Below are positions 18,397 to 26,267 of a stretch of DNA of 46,560 bases, piece by piece. Source of the DNA: an uncultured Gammaproteobacteria bacterium. Its GTDB lineage: Bacteria > Pseudomonadota > Gammaproteobacteria > SZUA-152. Numbering within the stretch: the stretch's first letter is position 1; the number at the start of each line of letters is the position of its first letter. Below the pieces are notes generated by a model. It ran no database searches. It saw only the letters and a program-made list of their open reading frames with translations, and was not told the DNA's origin. The stretch is from positions 1 through 46,560 of the forward strand of contig CAJVYS010000010.1 in NCBI GenBank assembly GCA_913009875.1. The letters are read 5' to 3'. The position numbers and the translations under genes were made by a program.

Positions 18397-18498
18397 ATGG
18401 CCTTCATTATGCTCTACGCTTATATGCACCAAGCCAGGGTAGAAAAGCACTGCGCGGAGGCGGAGTTTGGAGAGCCCTACAAAGACTATGTACGCTGA
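18397..18498 (+). pseudogene. C-terminal remnant of an isoprenylcysteine/phospholipid methyltransferase-type membrane protein
   Basis: A 33-codon frame in the 230-bp gap after the HD-GYP gene. Its product (AYMHQARVEKHCAEAEFGEPYKDYVR in part) looks like the conserved C-terminus of ICMT/PEMT-family methyltransferases, where an EE...FG..Y..Y motif follows the last helix. The rest of the gene is missing, and the segment CACGTTCCTTA at 18380-18390 just upstream matches a dispersed repeat seen at 30000, 30207 and 40104. It is followed by a hairpin (CTGAA...TTCAG, about 18494-18521). Probably a relic left by a deletion. Confidence 0.5.
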
Positions 18499-18602
18499 AC
18501 AGCGGCGTTTTTCGCCGTTCAGTCAGTGGAAGGCGTTTCTAACGGTAGAGACTCAGGATGTAGAGGCGCGCTAACTGAACCCTGAAAAGCAGGAGGTGAT
18601 AT

Positions 18603-18893
18603 ATGGAAGGCTTGGGTACGTTATTACTCTTTGCGGCTTTCTTTTATCTCATGATGCGCTTCGGTTGTGGTGCACACATGGTGCACGGCCATGGTGGCCA
18701 TTCTCATGGTACCGGCAAGGCTACGAAATACATCGACCCCGTTTGTGATATGGAGGTCGAGGCTGAGCAGGGTTACGGCAAGATGCACCAAGGGGAACTT
18801 TACCGCTTCTGTTCCAGAAGCTGCCTCGATAAGTTTGACGCTGATGCCGAGCGTTATCTCAATAAAGAGCGGGGAGAAGAGCATGAAATGTAG
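18603..18893 (+). CDS. membrane-anchored YHS-domain protein
   Basis: A 96-residue protein: one N-terminal membrane helix (LGTLLLFAAFFYLMM), a His-rich linker (HMVHGHGGHSHG) and a YHS metal-binding domain (IDPVCDMEVEAEQGYG, YRFCSRSCLDKF) close to that at the head of the P-type ATPase. The typical CGM is CDM here. It may buffer or deliver copper/silver near the inner membrane. AGGAGGTG is a near-perfect ribosome site, and the stop overlaps the next gene by 11 bp. Confidence 0.75.
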   Translation: MEGLGTLLLFAAFFYLMMRFGCGAHMVHGHGGHSHGTGKATKYIDPVCDMEVEAEQGYGKMHQGELYRFCSRSCLDKFDADAERYLNKERGEEHEM

Positions 18894-19176
18894 CCATCAT
18901 AGACAGGGTATTTCGTTGTTGGGTGTAGGCCACGCCACCAGCCTCACATTGGCGATCAGCTTTGCGCTCTGTGTCGCTTTCGATTTTCTCTTTCCGCAAC
19001 AGGCTATGTACGAGACTTGGCAGAAACTGCTACCAGGCTTCGAGTGGATCAGTTGGAAAAGTTTTTTTCTGGGATTGATCGAGGCCTATGGTTATGGCTG
19101 GTTTTTTGCGTTGATTTGGGTGCCGATCTACAACGTAGTCGTGTTGGGAAGAGAAAAACGGCAGCCGTCAAAATAA
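18883..19176 (+). CDS. DUF5676-type two-helix membrane protein
   Basis: A 97-residue protein with two membrane helices (SLTLAISFALCVAFDFLF and WFFALIWVPIYNVVVL) separated by LLPGFEWISWKSFFLGLIEAYGYG. This is the pattern of the DUF5676 family, small membrane proteins of unknown function found beside metal-resistance genes. The N-terminus MKCSHHRQ has Cys and His residues. The ATG at 18883 lies within the end of the YHS gene, so the two are translationally coupled. Confidence 0.65.
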   Translation: MKCSHHRQGISLLGVGHATSLTLAISFALCVAFDFLFPQQAMYETWQKLLPGFEWISWKSFFLGLIEAYGYGWFFALIWVPIYNVVVLGREKRQPSK

Positions 19177-19217
19177 CCCTGGGGTACTCCACCGTTAATA
19201 ATGAAGGAGAGATGATC

Positions 19218-19436
19218 ATGAGAAAACAACGCGGAAAAGACCGAAAAAAAAGTGCGGTCAGCCAACATGCCGCTTCCGAAGCAATACAGACCATCAGCGA
19301 TGATGAGCGGTACGCCATGATCGCCGAGACGGCTTATCTGTTTGCTGAACAGCGTGGCTTTCGTGGCGATGCCGCGCTGGACGACTGGCTGCGAGCGGAG
19401 GCGGAAATCAGTGCCCGTCTGCCTGGAATCGGCTAA
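19218..19436 (+). CDS. DUF2934-domain small protein
   Basis: A 72-residue soluble protein with a Lys/Arg-rich head and the DUF2934 core IAETAYLFAEQRGF followed by DDWLRAEAEI. Function unknown; such proteins are often encoded with stress and glycogen genes. The start at 19218 is chosen because GGAGA ends 7 bases before it; an ATG at 19212 is too close to that site. The glucan phosphorylase gene begins 9 bp downstream. Confidence 0.65.
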   Translation: MRKQRGKDRKKSAVSQHAASEAIQTISDDERYAMIAETAYLFAEQRGFRGDAALDDWLRAEAEISARLPGIG

Positions 19437-19444
19437 GTAGTGTC

Positions 19445-21145
19445 ATGGCCAACATAGACGCTTTCATCCATGAACCACGTGTGGCCTATTTTTCCATGGA
19501 GATCGCACTGTGCAATGAGATGCCCACCTATGCAGGCGGCCTGGGTGTCCTCGCTGGTGATACCCTGCGCTCCGCTGCCGATCTGGAGGTGCCCCTGGTG
19601 GCGGTGACACTGGCCAGCACGTCGGGCTACTTCCGCCAGACCATCGATGCCAAGGGCAGACAGGCGGAGCAAACGGATTCCTGGGATCCTTCAAAGTGGG
19701 CGGTCCCCCTGGGCGCCATCGTAGCGGTGACCATCGAGGGGCGGCGCGTTTGGGTCGGGGGTTGGCTCTACGTCCTCAAGGGCCACATGAACGGCACGCA
19801 ACCGGTGGTGTTGCTCGATACTGATCTGCAGCAGAACGATGTCGACGATCGTGCCATTACACGGCAACTATACGGTGGTGATGAAGCCTACCGGCTCAAG
19901 CAGGAGATCGTGCTCGGCATTGGCGGGACTCGTATGTTGCAAGCCCTGGGCTTTAAACTGCGTCAGTACCACATGAATGAAGGTCACTCGGCGCTACTGG
20001 CGCTGGAGCTATTGCGCCGCTATGCCCACCCACCGGAAGAAGTGCGGCCGGGAGAATCGGCTTACGACATTCTGCGTGTGCGCGAGCTGTGTTGTTTCAC
20101 TACCCATACACCGGTCGAAGCGGGACACGACAAGTTCAGCTACGACCTGGTGAGACGTGTACTCGGTGACTATATCGATCTGTCCACGTTACAGCATCTG
20201 GCCGGTGCAGAGCATCTCAACATGACGCGTCTGGCCTTGAACCTGAGCGAGTATGTCAACGGTGTCGCCCGGCGCCATGCCGAAGTCTCGCGCACCATGT
20301 TCCCCGGTTATCGCGTCCATGCCGTGACCAACGGCGTGCATCCCTTTACCTGGACCAGTGAGCCTTTTCGCCGGCTTTACGATGCGCGACTGCCGGGCTG
20401 GTGTCATGAGGCGGAACTGTTGATGCGTGCGGCGTGTTGTATCACCGATGAGGCTATCCAGGCTGCACACCTGGAGGCAAAGCAACGGCTCATCGACGAG
20501 GTTAAGACACGAACCGGGGTTGCCCTGTCGATGGACTGTTTCACCATCGGTTTCGCCCGCCGTATGACAGCTTACAAGCGTCCGGACCTGCTCTTCTCTG
20601 ATCTGCAACGACTCAAGAGTATGGCGCGGCGCCATCCCATCCAAATCGTGCTTGCGGGCAAGGCGCATCCACAGGATAGCGCGGGCAAACAGTTGATCGA
20701 AGTTTTGCACACACATATGCGTGAACTCAGCGATGTTATCCCCATGGCATTTTTACCTGACTACGATATGTCCACTGCGCTTACCCTGGTCTCGGGCGTG
20801 GATGTCTGGTTGAACACTCCGCTACGGCCGATGGAGGCGAGTGGCACCAGTGGCATGAAGGCCGCGTTCAACGGCGTACCGCATCTGAGTGTGCTGGATG
20901 GCTGGTGGGTTGAAGGCTGTCTCGAAGGGATTACCGGCTGGGCGATTGGCGATGATGATTCTTTTGCCAACGGTGATGATGCCGAACACCTGTATCAAAA
21001 ACTGCAAGAGACCATCCTGCCACTTTTTTATCAGGATCAATCGGGCTGGACGGCGGTGATGAAGGGAGCGATCACCCAATGTGCCTCCTACTTCAACAGC
21101 CAGCGCATGATGCGTCGCTACGCCAGCGAGGCCTACGTGCGATAG
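19445..21145 (+). CDS. glgP: alpha-glucan phosphorylase (short type, GT35)
   Basis: A 566-residue enzyme that splits alpha-1,4-glucans with phosphate to give glucose 1-phosphate. It has the family opening VAYFSMEIALCNEMPTYAGG, LGVLAGDTLRSAADL, the HMNEGHSA motif and the pyridoxal-phosphate lysine segment EASGTSGMKAAFNGV near residue 475. The length is that of the compact bacterial and archaeal phosphorylases, not the ~800-residue glycogen type. It forms a unit with the DUF2934 gene before it and the PilZ gene after it. No glycogen synthesis gene is present in the window. Confidence 0.9.
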   Translation: MANIDAFIHEPRVAYFSMEIALCNEMPTYAGGLGVLAGDTLRSAADLEVPLVAVTLASTSGYFRQTIDAKGRQAEQTDSWDPSKWAVPLGAIVAVTIEGRRVWVGGWLYVLKGHMNGTQPVVLLDTDLQQNDVDDRAITRQLYGGDEAYRLKQEIVLGIGGTRMLQALGFKLRQYHMNEGHSALLALELLRRYAHPPEEVRPGESAYDILRVRELCCFTTHTPVEAGHDKFSYDLVRRVLGDYIDLSTLQHLAGAEHLNMTRLALNLSEYVNGVARRHAEVSRTMFPGYRVHAVTNGVHPFTWTSEPFRRLYDARLPGWCHEAELLMRAACCITDEAIQAAHLEAKQRLIDEVKTRTGVALSMDCFTIGFARRMTAYKRPDLLFSDLQRLKSMARRHPIQIVLAGKAHPQDSAGKQLIEVLHTHMRELSDVIPMAFLPDYDMSTALTLVSGVDVWLNTPLRPMEASGTSGMKAAFNGVPHLSVLDGWWVEGCLEGITGWAIGDDDSFANGDDAEHLYQKLQETILPLFYQDQSGWTAVMKGAITQCASYFNSQRMMRRYASEAYVR

Positions 21146-21174
21146 CGGTTGTTGATGACGACGAGAGAGAAAAA

Positions 21175-21498
21175 ATGCTGGAACATCGATGGGGAAAGCG
21201 CCGCCAAGTGTCACTGGATGTTGTTGTCCGGGGCCGTAACGGCTTGAACCTGCACGGCAGAGCCCGGGATGTCTCCACCGAGGGCATGTTTATTCAGCTT
21301 GCAGCACAGGCTATATCGACAAACACCGTGGTGGAGATTGAGCTTTCCCCTCACGGTAGTTTGCACAGCTGGGTAGTGCATGCCGGAGACGAAGGTATCG
21401 GTGTCATGTTTCTTTCGACTGGCGATAGCGAGAAAGAGCTTCTCGAGCAACTGCTTTCGGGGAAGCCCGTGACGACCTTTACAAAAAGGAGTGTTTAG
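21175..21498 (+). CDS. PilZ-domain protein
   Basis: A 107-residue protein with the cyclic-di-GMP-binding PilZ pattern: HRWGKRRQVSLDVVV (RxxxR-type motif) and RDVSTEGMFIQL (D/NxSxxG motif), then the beta-barrel. The ATG at 21175 follows a purine-rich GAGAGAGA site 29 bp after the phosphorylase gene. It probably senses cyclic-di-GMP; the target is unknown. Confidence 0.75.
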   Translation: MLEHRWGKRRQVSLDVVVRGRNGLNLHGRARDVSTEGMFIQLAAQAISTNTVVEIELSPHGSLHSWVVHAGDEGIGVMFLSTGDSEKELLEQLLSGKPVTTFTKRSV

Positions 21499-21551
21499 TA
21501 CCTTAGAAATTATTTTCTGCGCATTTTGTAGAAAATTATTTCGTGAAGGTA
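21499..21551. repeat. AT-rich long inverted repeat after the PilZ gene
   Basis: TACCTT (21499-21504) pairs with AAGGTA (21546-21551). Inside, AAATTATTTTCT pairs with AGAAAATTATTT with one mismatch. The whole forms a 53-bp hairpin in the 114-bp gap before the glutamate dehydrogenase gene and could be a terminator-like or operator structure. The remaining gap holds only the AGGAGAG ribosome site. Confidence 0.5.
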
Positions 21552-21612
21552 CTTATCCAGTTTATTTGGGTTAGCTAAAGCGTATGAATATAGTGACAGA
21601 AGGAGAGAAGCA

Positions 21613-22866
21613 GTGACGGATAAAAAATGCATCTGCCAGGAGACCCAGCGCCATTTTCTCAACCGGGCGTTTGATCGTCTCAAGCTGAAGGGGACACAGC
21701 GGGAGCTGTTGCTATCGTCGTTTCGGGAGACACAGGTAACCGTGCCGGTCACCTTACGTCACAACGGTGAAAATACCCAGCACACCTTTCAGGGTTACCG
21801 CGTGCAACACAACCACGCCCGTGGGCCGTTCAAGGGAGGGCTGCGTTTTCACCCCGATGTCAATATGGGTGAGATACGGGCATTGGCACAGTTGATGACC
21901 TGGAAGACGGCTCTGGTGGATATTCCTTTTGGCGGCGCCAAAGGCGGTATCGCTGTTGATCCTGGACAGTTGAATGATACCGAACGGGAGGAGCTTACCC
22001 GGCGTTTCTGTCAGAAGATGGCGCCGATCATCGGTGTGCATGACGACATTCCCGCGCCGGATATTGGCACCAACCCACAGGTGATGGCGTGGATGCTGGA
22101 CGAATACAGCAAGACCCACGGCTTCAGAACAGCCATTGTTACCGGCAAACCCGTGGAACTGGGGGGCTGTGCCGGGCGGCTTGAGGCGACGGGTCACGGT
22201 GTGGCTCACCTGGCCCACACCGTGGCCACTGAAATGGCTCTTATCCCTGAGCAGAGCCGGGTGGTGATTCAGGGCTTTGGTAATGTCGGCTCCCATGTGG
22301 CCATCGGTATGGCGAACAAGGGATACAAGATCATCGCCCTTTCCGATGTTCACGGTGGCGTTTTTTCTGAAAAGGGGATTGATATCAGTCTTGCACTCGC
22401 ACATGTGCATGAAACCGGCACACTATCAGGCTTGGCGAGTGCCGCACCGATCAGCAATGCCGAGCTGCTCGAACTCCCCTGCGACATCCTGATCCCCGCT
22501 GCACTGGAAGCCACCATCACCTGCGACAACGTCGCTGCCATCCAGGCCAAGTTGGTTGTGGAAGCCGCCAACATGCCGGTGACCCATCGGGCGGATGAGC
22601 GTTTGCAGCAGCGGGGCATTGTCATTGTGCCGGATCTGTTGGCCAATGTAGGCGGTGTGCTGGCATCTTATTACGAGTGGGTACAGAACCTTCAGCAATT
22701 TCCGTGGGAGCGGGAGCTGGTGTTGAGCCGCCTGGAAAAACGACTCTCTTACACCTATGACACGGTGCGCGATCTGGCCCAAGAGCAGCAGGTGGACATG
22801 CGTCGTTCAGCCTATGAGCTGGCGATCAAGCGGGTGGAACGAGCAATTCGGCTGCGAGGATTTTGA
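21613..22866 (+). CDS. gdhA: glutamate dehydrogenase (Glu/Leu/Phe/Val family)
   Basis: A 417-residue enzyme interconverting glutamate and 2-oxoglutarate plus ammonia. Signatures: GPFKGGLRFHPDVN, the catalytic stretch TWKTALVDIPFGGAKGG, APDIGT and the nucleotide-binding VIQGFGNVGSHVA. The small-hexamer length is typical of catabolic NAD or dual-specific enzymes. The start is GTG with GGAGAGAAG before it. It stands alone between two palindromic repeats. Confidence 0.88.
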   Translation: MTDKKCICQETQRHFLNRAFDRLKLKGTQRELLLSSFRETQVTVPVTLRHNGENTQHTFQGYRVQHNHARGPFKGGLRFHPDVNMGEIRALAQLMTWKTALVDIPFGGAKGGIAVDPGQLNDTEREELTRRFCQKMAPIIGVHDDIPAPDIGTNPQVMAWMLDEYSKTHGFRTAIVTGKPVELGGCAGRLEATGHGVAHLAHTVATEMALIPEQSRVVIQGFGNVGSHVAIGMANKGYKIIALSDVHGGVFSEKGIDISLALAHVHETGTLSGLASAAPISNAELLELPCDILIPAALEATITCDNVAAIQAKLVVEAANMPVTHRADERLQQRGIVIVPDLLANVGGVLASYYEWVQNLQQFPWERELVLSRLEKRLSYTYDTVRDLAQEQQVDMRRSAYELAIKRVERAIRLRGF

Positions 22867-22870
22867 GTCT

Positions 22871-22902
22871 GGTAGGGTGGGCAGGTTTTTCATGCCCACG
22901 CG
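22871..22902. repeat. short REP-like palindrome
   Basis: GGTAGGGTGGGCA and TGCCCACGCGG flank a T-rich loop; GTGGGCA (22877-22883) pairs with TGCCCAC (22893-22899). I recall this GGTAGGGTGGGC...GCCCACGCGG unit as a dispersed repeat of many gammaproteobacteria. It lies 5 bp after the glutamate dehydrogenase stop. Confidence 0.65.
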
Positions 22903-22940
22903 GAATGCTGTTAGCGAATCAATAAGCCAAGTTGAACAAT

Positions 22941-23705
22941 ATGCCAACAGAACAGCGCAAAAATTGTAAGCCATCCCGTGGTATTTGGCGTCGTTTCCTT
23001 GATGGAAAACCAGAATATCTGGTGCGTCATTATTGGTGGGCTTATCTCTGGCCCTGGGGTGTCTGGTTTTTTGATCATCAGCCGATTATCAACGCCATTC
23101 TATTTGGGCAGTACAAGAAGCTCTCTCATCGGGCGCTACGCGACTGTATGAAAAACCGGCCGCAGGGGCGGTTTTTACAGCTCACCTGCGCTTATGGAAG
23201 TTTGACGCCCACTATGCTCAGAGCGATGGATGATGAACTCTATCTCATGGATGTGGCTGACATACAGTTAACTGAAACGCGTAATAAACTGGTGGATGCA
23301 GAGAAAGAGCGCCTGCTTTGTGCACGAATGAATGCGGAGTTTCTTGCCTATGGAGATGATCTGTTTGCCACTGTTTTAATCTTTTTTTTACTGCATGAAC
23401 TACCGCCTGACGCGCGTGAGCGCAGCCTTGGAGAAGCCATTCGGGTGTTGCGGCCCGGTGGTCGTTTTGTCATCACCGAGTATGGGGCTTGTCCTAAAAA
23501 ACATCTGCTGTGGCGGTTCCGGCTCACGCGTATTGTATTGCAGCGGTTGGAGCCATTTTTAGACAGTTTTTGGCATGTAGATTTGACCGCGATGTTGGAC
23601 AAACATGCACGAAGGCAGGGCAAGGTGATTCGACAAGTGGATGAATTCCACTGTTTTTCTGGTTTCTATCGTGTTTGTACTTTTGAATTGTTGGAGCAAA
23701 GCTAA
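22941..23705 (+). CDS. RquA-like class I methyltransferase
   Basis: A 254-residue SAM-dependent methyltransferase. Its order of motifs follows RquA, which makes rhodoquinone from ubiquinone: WWAYLWPWGVWFFDHQPI and ILFGQYKKL at the N-terminus, LQLTCAYGSLTP in place of the usual GxGxG, MDVADIQLTETRNKL, FFLLHELPPDAR, LRPGGRFVITEY and LEPFLDSFW. The start may be the ATG at 22941 or a TTG at 22932; no strong ribosome site helps. Its stop overlaps the next ATG (TAATG), so it is coupled to a membrane cytochrome. If it does make rhodoquinone, the host could respire fumarate or otherwise use a low-potential quinone. RquA-like relatives without that role exist, so the function is a proposal. Confidence 0.6.
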   Translation: MPTEQRKNCKPSRGIWRRFLDGKPEYLVRHYWWAYLWPWGVWFFDHQPIINAILFGQYKKLSHRALRDCMKNRPQGRFLQLTCAYGSLTPTMLRAMDDELYLMDVADIQLTETRNKLVDAEKERLLCARMNAEFLAYGDDLFATVLIFFLLHELPPDARERSLGEAIRVLRPGGRFVITEYGACPKKHLLWRFRLTRIVLQRLEPFLDSFWHVDLTAMLDKHARRQGKVIRQVDEFHCFSGFYRVCTFELLEQS

Positions 23706-24484
23706 TGGATCAAGAACATCACACAGAAACATGCCCGGCTACCCGGCCGCGCCGTTTTTATGATTGCAGCCTCAATGAGAAGCTGCTCTATAGCTCGTTC
23801 CTGTTGCTGGCGGGCTTGGCTTACCTGATGGCCCTGGCCTATCTCTATACCAGCTTCGACGGTATCGATGGTAAACCGGGACTGTCGGTGGAGGATATTG
23901 CGGACAACTACTACGGTAATCGCAGTGGTACACGCCTGGAGTCGGCGCTGCGTGGTCCCATGGCCGATTACATCGAGACCGGGCAACGCAGTCAGGTCGT
24001 TAAGTGGTTGAAATCAGGTGCCTCTGAAGCAGACTATGAGCGCCTTATAAAACCCATATTCGATGAACAATGCGTGACGTGCCACAGCGCTGCATCCGGG
24101 CTGGATGTTCCTGATTTTACCAGTTACCCAGGTATAAAAGAGGTCGCCAATGTCGACACCGGTGTTTCACTACACAGCCTGATGAAGGTGTCGCATATTC
24201 ATCTGTTCGGTATTGGCTTGGTCGCGCTGGGTATTGGCCTGGTGTTCCGTTTTGCCCTGTTGCCTGCCTGGTTTCAGCACACGCTGACACTTTTACCATT
24301 TATCGCTATTTTTTCTGATATCAGCGCCTGGTTTCTGACCAAGTGGGATCCAGTCTACGCCTACACCGTGATCATTGCCGGGGGCATGTTGGGTTTGTCG
24401 TGGGCGTTGCAGATCATCATCTCCCTCTACCAAATCTGGTTTCTTCGCTGTCGCCCGGAAACCGGGAGTATAGATGATGGATAA
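23705..24484 (+). CDS. membrane protein with a periplasmic cytochrome c (CxxCH) loop
   Basis: A 259-residue protein with one N-terminal helix (LLYSSFLLLAGLAYLMALAYL), a periplasmic loop of about 110 residues containing a single heme motif CVTCH (123-127), and about four helices at the C-terminus (LFGIGLVALGIGLVF, LTLLPFIAIFSDISAWF, YTVIIAGGMLGLSWALQI). I know no functional name for this architecture; it looks like an electron-transfer membrane subunit. It overlaps both neighbours, the RquA-like gene before and the ferredoxin oxidoreductase gamma gene after, which suggests one operon linking quinone, cytochrome and ferredoxin chemistry. Confidence 0.65.
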   Translation: MDQEHHTETCPATRPRRFYDCSLNEKLLYSSFLLLAGLAYLMALAYLYTSFDGIDGKPGLSVEDIADNYYGNRSGTRLESALRGPMADYIETGQRSQVVKWLKSGASEADYERLIKPIFDEQCVTCHSAASGLDVPDFTSYPGIKEVANVDTGVSLHSLMKVSHIHLFGIGLVALGIGLVFRFALLPAWFQHTLTLLPFIAIFSDISAWFLTKWDPVYAYTVIIAGGMLGLSWALQIIISLYQIWFLRCRPETGSIDDG

Positions 24485-25070
24485 GAAAGGGAAGAGCAAC
24501 ATGCCTATCTTCAAGGAGATCCGTTTTCACGGTCGTGGTGGTCAGGGCACGGTGTCGGCAGCGGCGCTGATGGCACTGGCGGCCTTTGAGGATGGCTTTG
24601 AATCTCAGGCATTTCCCAAGTTTGGTTCCGAGCGCCGTGGTGCGCCGGTAGAGGCCTATGTGCGCATCAGCAGCACGATTATTCGTGCCCATAACCAGGT
24701 GTATACACCGGATGCGGTGGTGATTCAGGATGTCGGCCTGCTGCGCTCTGAACCGTTGTTACGGGGGCTGAAACGGGGTGGCCTGATCGTCCTGAACAGC
24801 GAGCAGAACCCAGGTGGTGAGGACGATAATTTCCGTTGGATCTGTCTGCCGGCCAGCCAGATCGGCGAGCACCATTTAGGCCGCCCCCTGCCCAATACGG
24901 TGTTGTTGGGTGCGTTGGCGGCGAATACCGAGTGGGTGAGTTTGAGTGCGCTGGAGCAGGCGGTAACGAATCACCTGGCCAGCAAAGGTGAAACGCTGGT
25001 CAAGGCCAATATTGATGCCTTGCGTGAAGGGTACGGGTTTATTACGCAGGCAGAGGAGGTCATGGCATGA
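24474..25070 (+). CDS. porC: 2-oxoacid:ferredoxin oxidoreductase, gamma subunit
   Basis: A 198-residue subunit of the pyruvate (or 2-oxoacid) ferredoxin oxidoreductase. It has the gamma-domain opening IFKEIRFHGRGGQGTVSAAALM and FPKFGSERRGAPVEAYVRIS. The ATG at 24474 has GGGAG 6 bases before it; an internal ATG at 24501 (MPIFKE) is an alternative that fits homologue lengths. It overlaps the cytochrome gene by 11 bp and the alpha subunit by 4 bp (ATGA). The complex interconverts pyruvate, CoA and ferredoxin with acetyl-CoA and CO2; pyruvate as substrate is inferred from general subunit similarity. Confidence 0.85.
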   Translation: MMDKKGKSNMPIFKEIRFHGRGGQGTVSAAALMALAAFEDGFESQAFPKFGSERRGAPVEAYVRISSTIIRAHNQVYTPDAVVIQDVGLLRSEPLLRGLKRGGLIVLNSEQNPGGEDDNFRWICLPASQIGEHHLGRPLPNTVLLGALAANTEWVSLSALEQAVTNHLASKGETLVKANIDALREGYGFITQAEEVMA

Positions 25071-26254
25071 AAAAACTGCTGGAAGGTTCGCAAGCAGTGG
25101 CCGAAGCGGTGAGTTTGTGCCGACCACAGGTGGTGGCCGCCTATCCCATTACCCCACAGACACACATCATCGAACGCCTGGCACAGCAGGTGGCCAACGG
25201 CGAACTGGAGGCAGAGTTCATCAATGCCGAGAGCGAATTCGGGGCGGCATCTATCGTATTGGGGGCGGTCGCCGCTGGAGCACGGGCCTTTACCGCCACC
25301 GCCTCACAGGGCTTGTTGCTGATGACTGAGGTGCTCTACAACATCGCCGGCTTGCGCCTGCCGGTGGTGATGGTCTGTGCCAATCGGGCAGTGGGCGCAC
25401 CGATCAATATTTTTAGTGACCATCAAGACAGCATGGCGTTGCGCGATTCTGGTTGGATTCAGCTTTATGTAGAAAGTAACCAGGAAGCCGCTGACAGCAT
25501 GATCCAGGCGTACCGTATTGCCGAGGCGTGCGAACTGCCGGTGATGGTCTGCATGGATGGCTTTTTCCTCACTCATACTTTTGAACCGGTGGATCTGCCG
25601 ATACAAGCGGCAGTAGATGACTTTCTGCCCCCGTTTCACTTTGCCCGTGCCCTCGACCCGAGTCGTCCGATGACCTTGGGCGGGGCCAGCGAAGCCGACA
25701 ATTACCAGGAGTACCGTAGCGCCCAGCAAGCGGCGATGGAAGATGCCCAGCCGGTGATCGAGGCGTTTGATGCCGAATTCGACGACCAGTTTGGTCGCGC
25801 TCATGGGGGGCTGCTGCAGGCCTATCGTTTGGATGAGGCTCAGACTGTGTTGCTGGGGATGGGGTCGCTGATGGGCGCAGTGCGGGATGTGGTGGATAAA
25901 CTACGTGACCAGGGGCAGGCAGTGGGCGCGTTACGTCTACGCTGTTTTCGTCCCTTCCCGGCACAGGCACTGGCCCAGTATCTGAGTGGTGCTCAGCGCA
26001 TTATTGTGTTGGAAAAAGCCATTAGCATCGGTGCGGGCGGCATCGTCGCCGCCGAACTGCGAGCGGCGTTGCACCAAGCGGGCATTATGACGCCGGTGGA
26101 GAGTGTCATTGGTGGCCTGGGTGGCCGCGACCTGACCCCGGAGGTGATCGAGGCGGTGTTTCAAGAGACGACCCAGGATGAGGCGGGCGCCACCTTTCGC
26201 TTCGCACCGGATCACGTTACGCCGGATGAGCCTGTTCGTGAAGACTGTTCATAA
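25067..26254 (+). CDS. porA: 2-oxoacid:ferredoxin oxidoreductase, alpha subunit
   Basis: A 395-residue subunit with the pyrimidine-binding domain of the thiamine diphosphate site (VVAAYPITPQTHIIE, FINAESEFGAAS, TATASQGLLLMTEVLY) and the C-terminal transketolase-like domain (LRLRCFRPFPAQAL, IGAGG). It assembles with the gamma, beta and flavoprotein subunits encoded directly around it. Spacing to the beta gene is 13 bp. Confidence 0.88.
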   Translation: MKKLLEGSQAVAEAVSLCRPQVVAAYPITPQTHIIERLAQQVANGELEAEFINAESEFGAASIVLGAVAAGARAFTATASQGLLLMTEVLYNIAGLRLPVVMVCANRAVGAPINIFSDHQDSMALRDSGWIQLYVESNQEAADSMIQAYRIAEACELPVMVCMDGFFLTHTFEPVDLPIQAAVDDFLPPFHFARALDPSRPMTLGGASEADNYQEYRSAQQAAMEDAQPVIEAFDAEFDDQFGRAHGGLLQAYRLDEAQTVLLGMGSLMGAVRDVVDKLRDQGQAVGALRLRCFRPFPAQALAQYLSGAQRIIVLEKAISIGAGGIVAAELRAALHQAGIMTPVESVIGGLGGRDLTPEVIEAVFQETTQDEAGATFRFAPDHVTPDEPVREDCS

Positions 26255-26267
26255 GGACAAAGAGACC

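Noticed and set aside
18667-18882. Long upstream extension of the DUF5676 gene frame through the YHS gene
   Set aside because: It runs in a second frame across a well-supported gene; the ATG at 18883 gives the family length and a coupled start.
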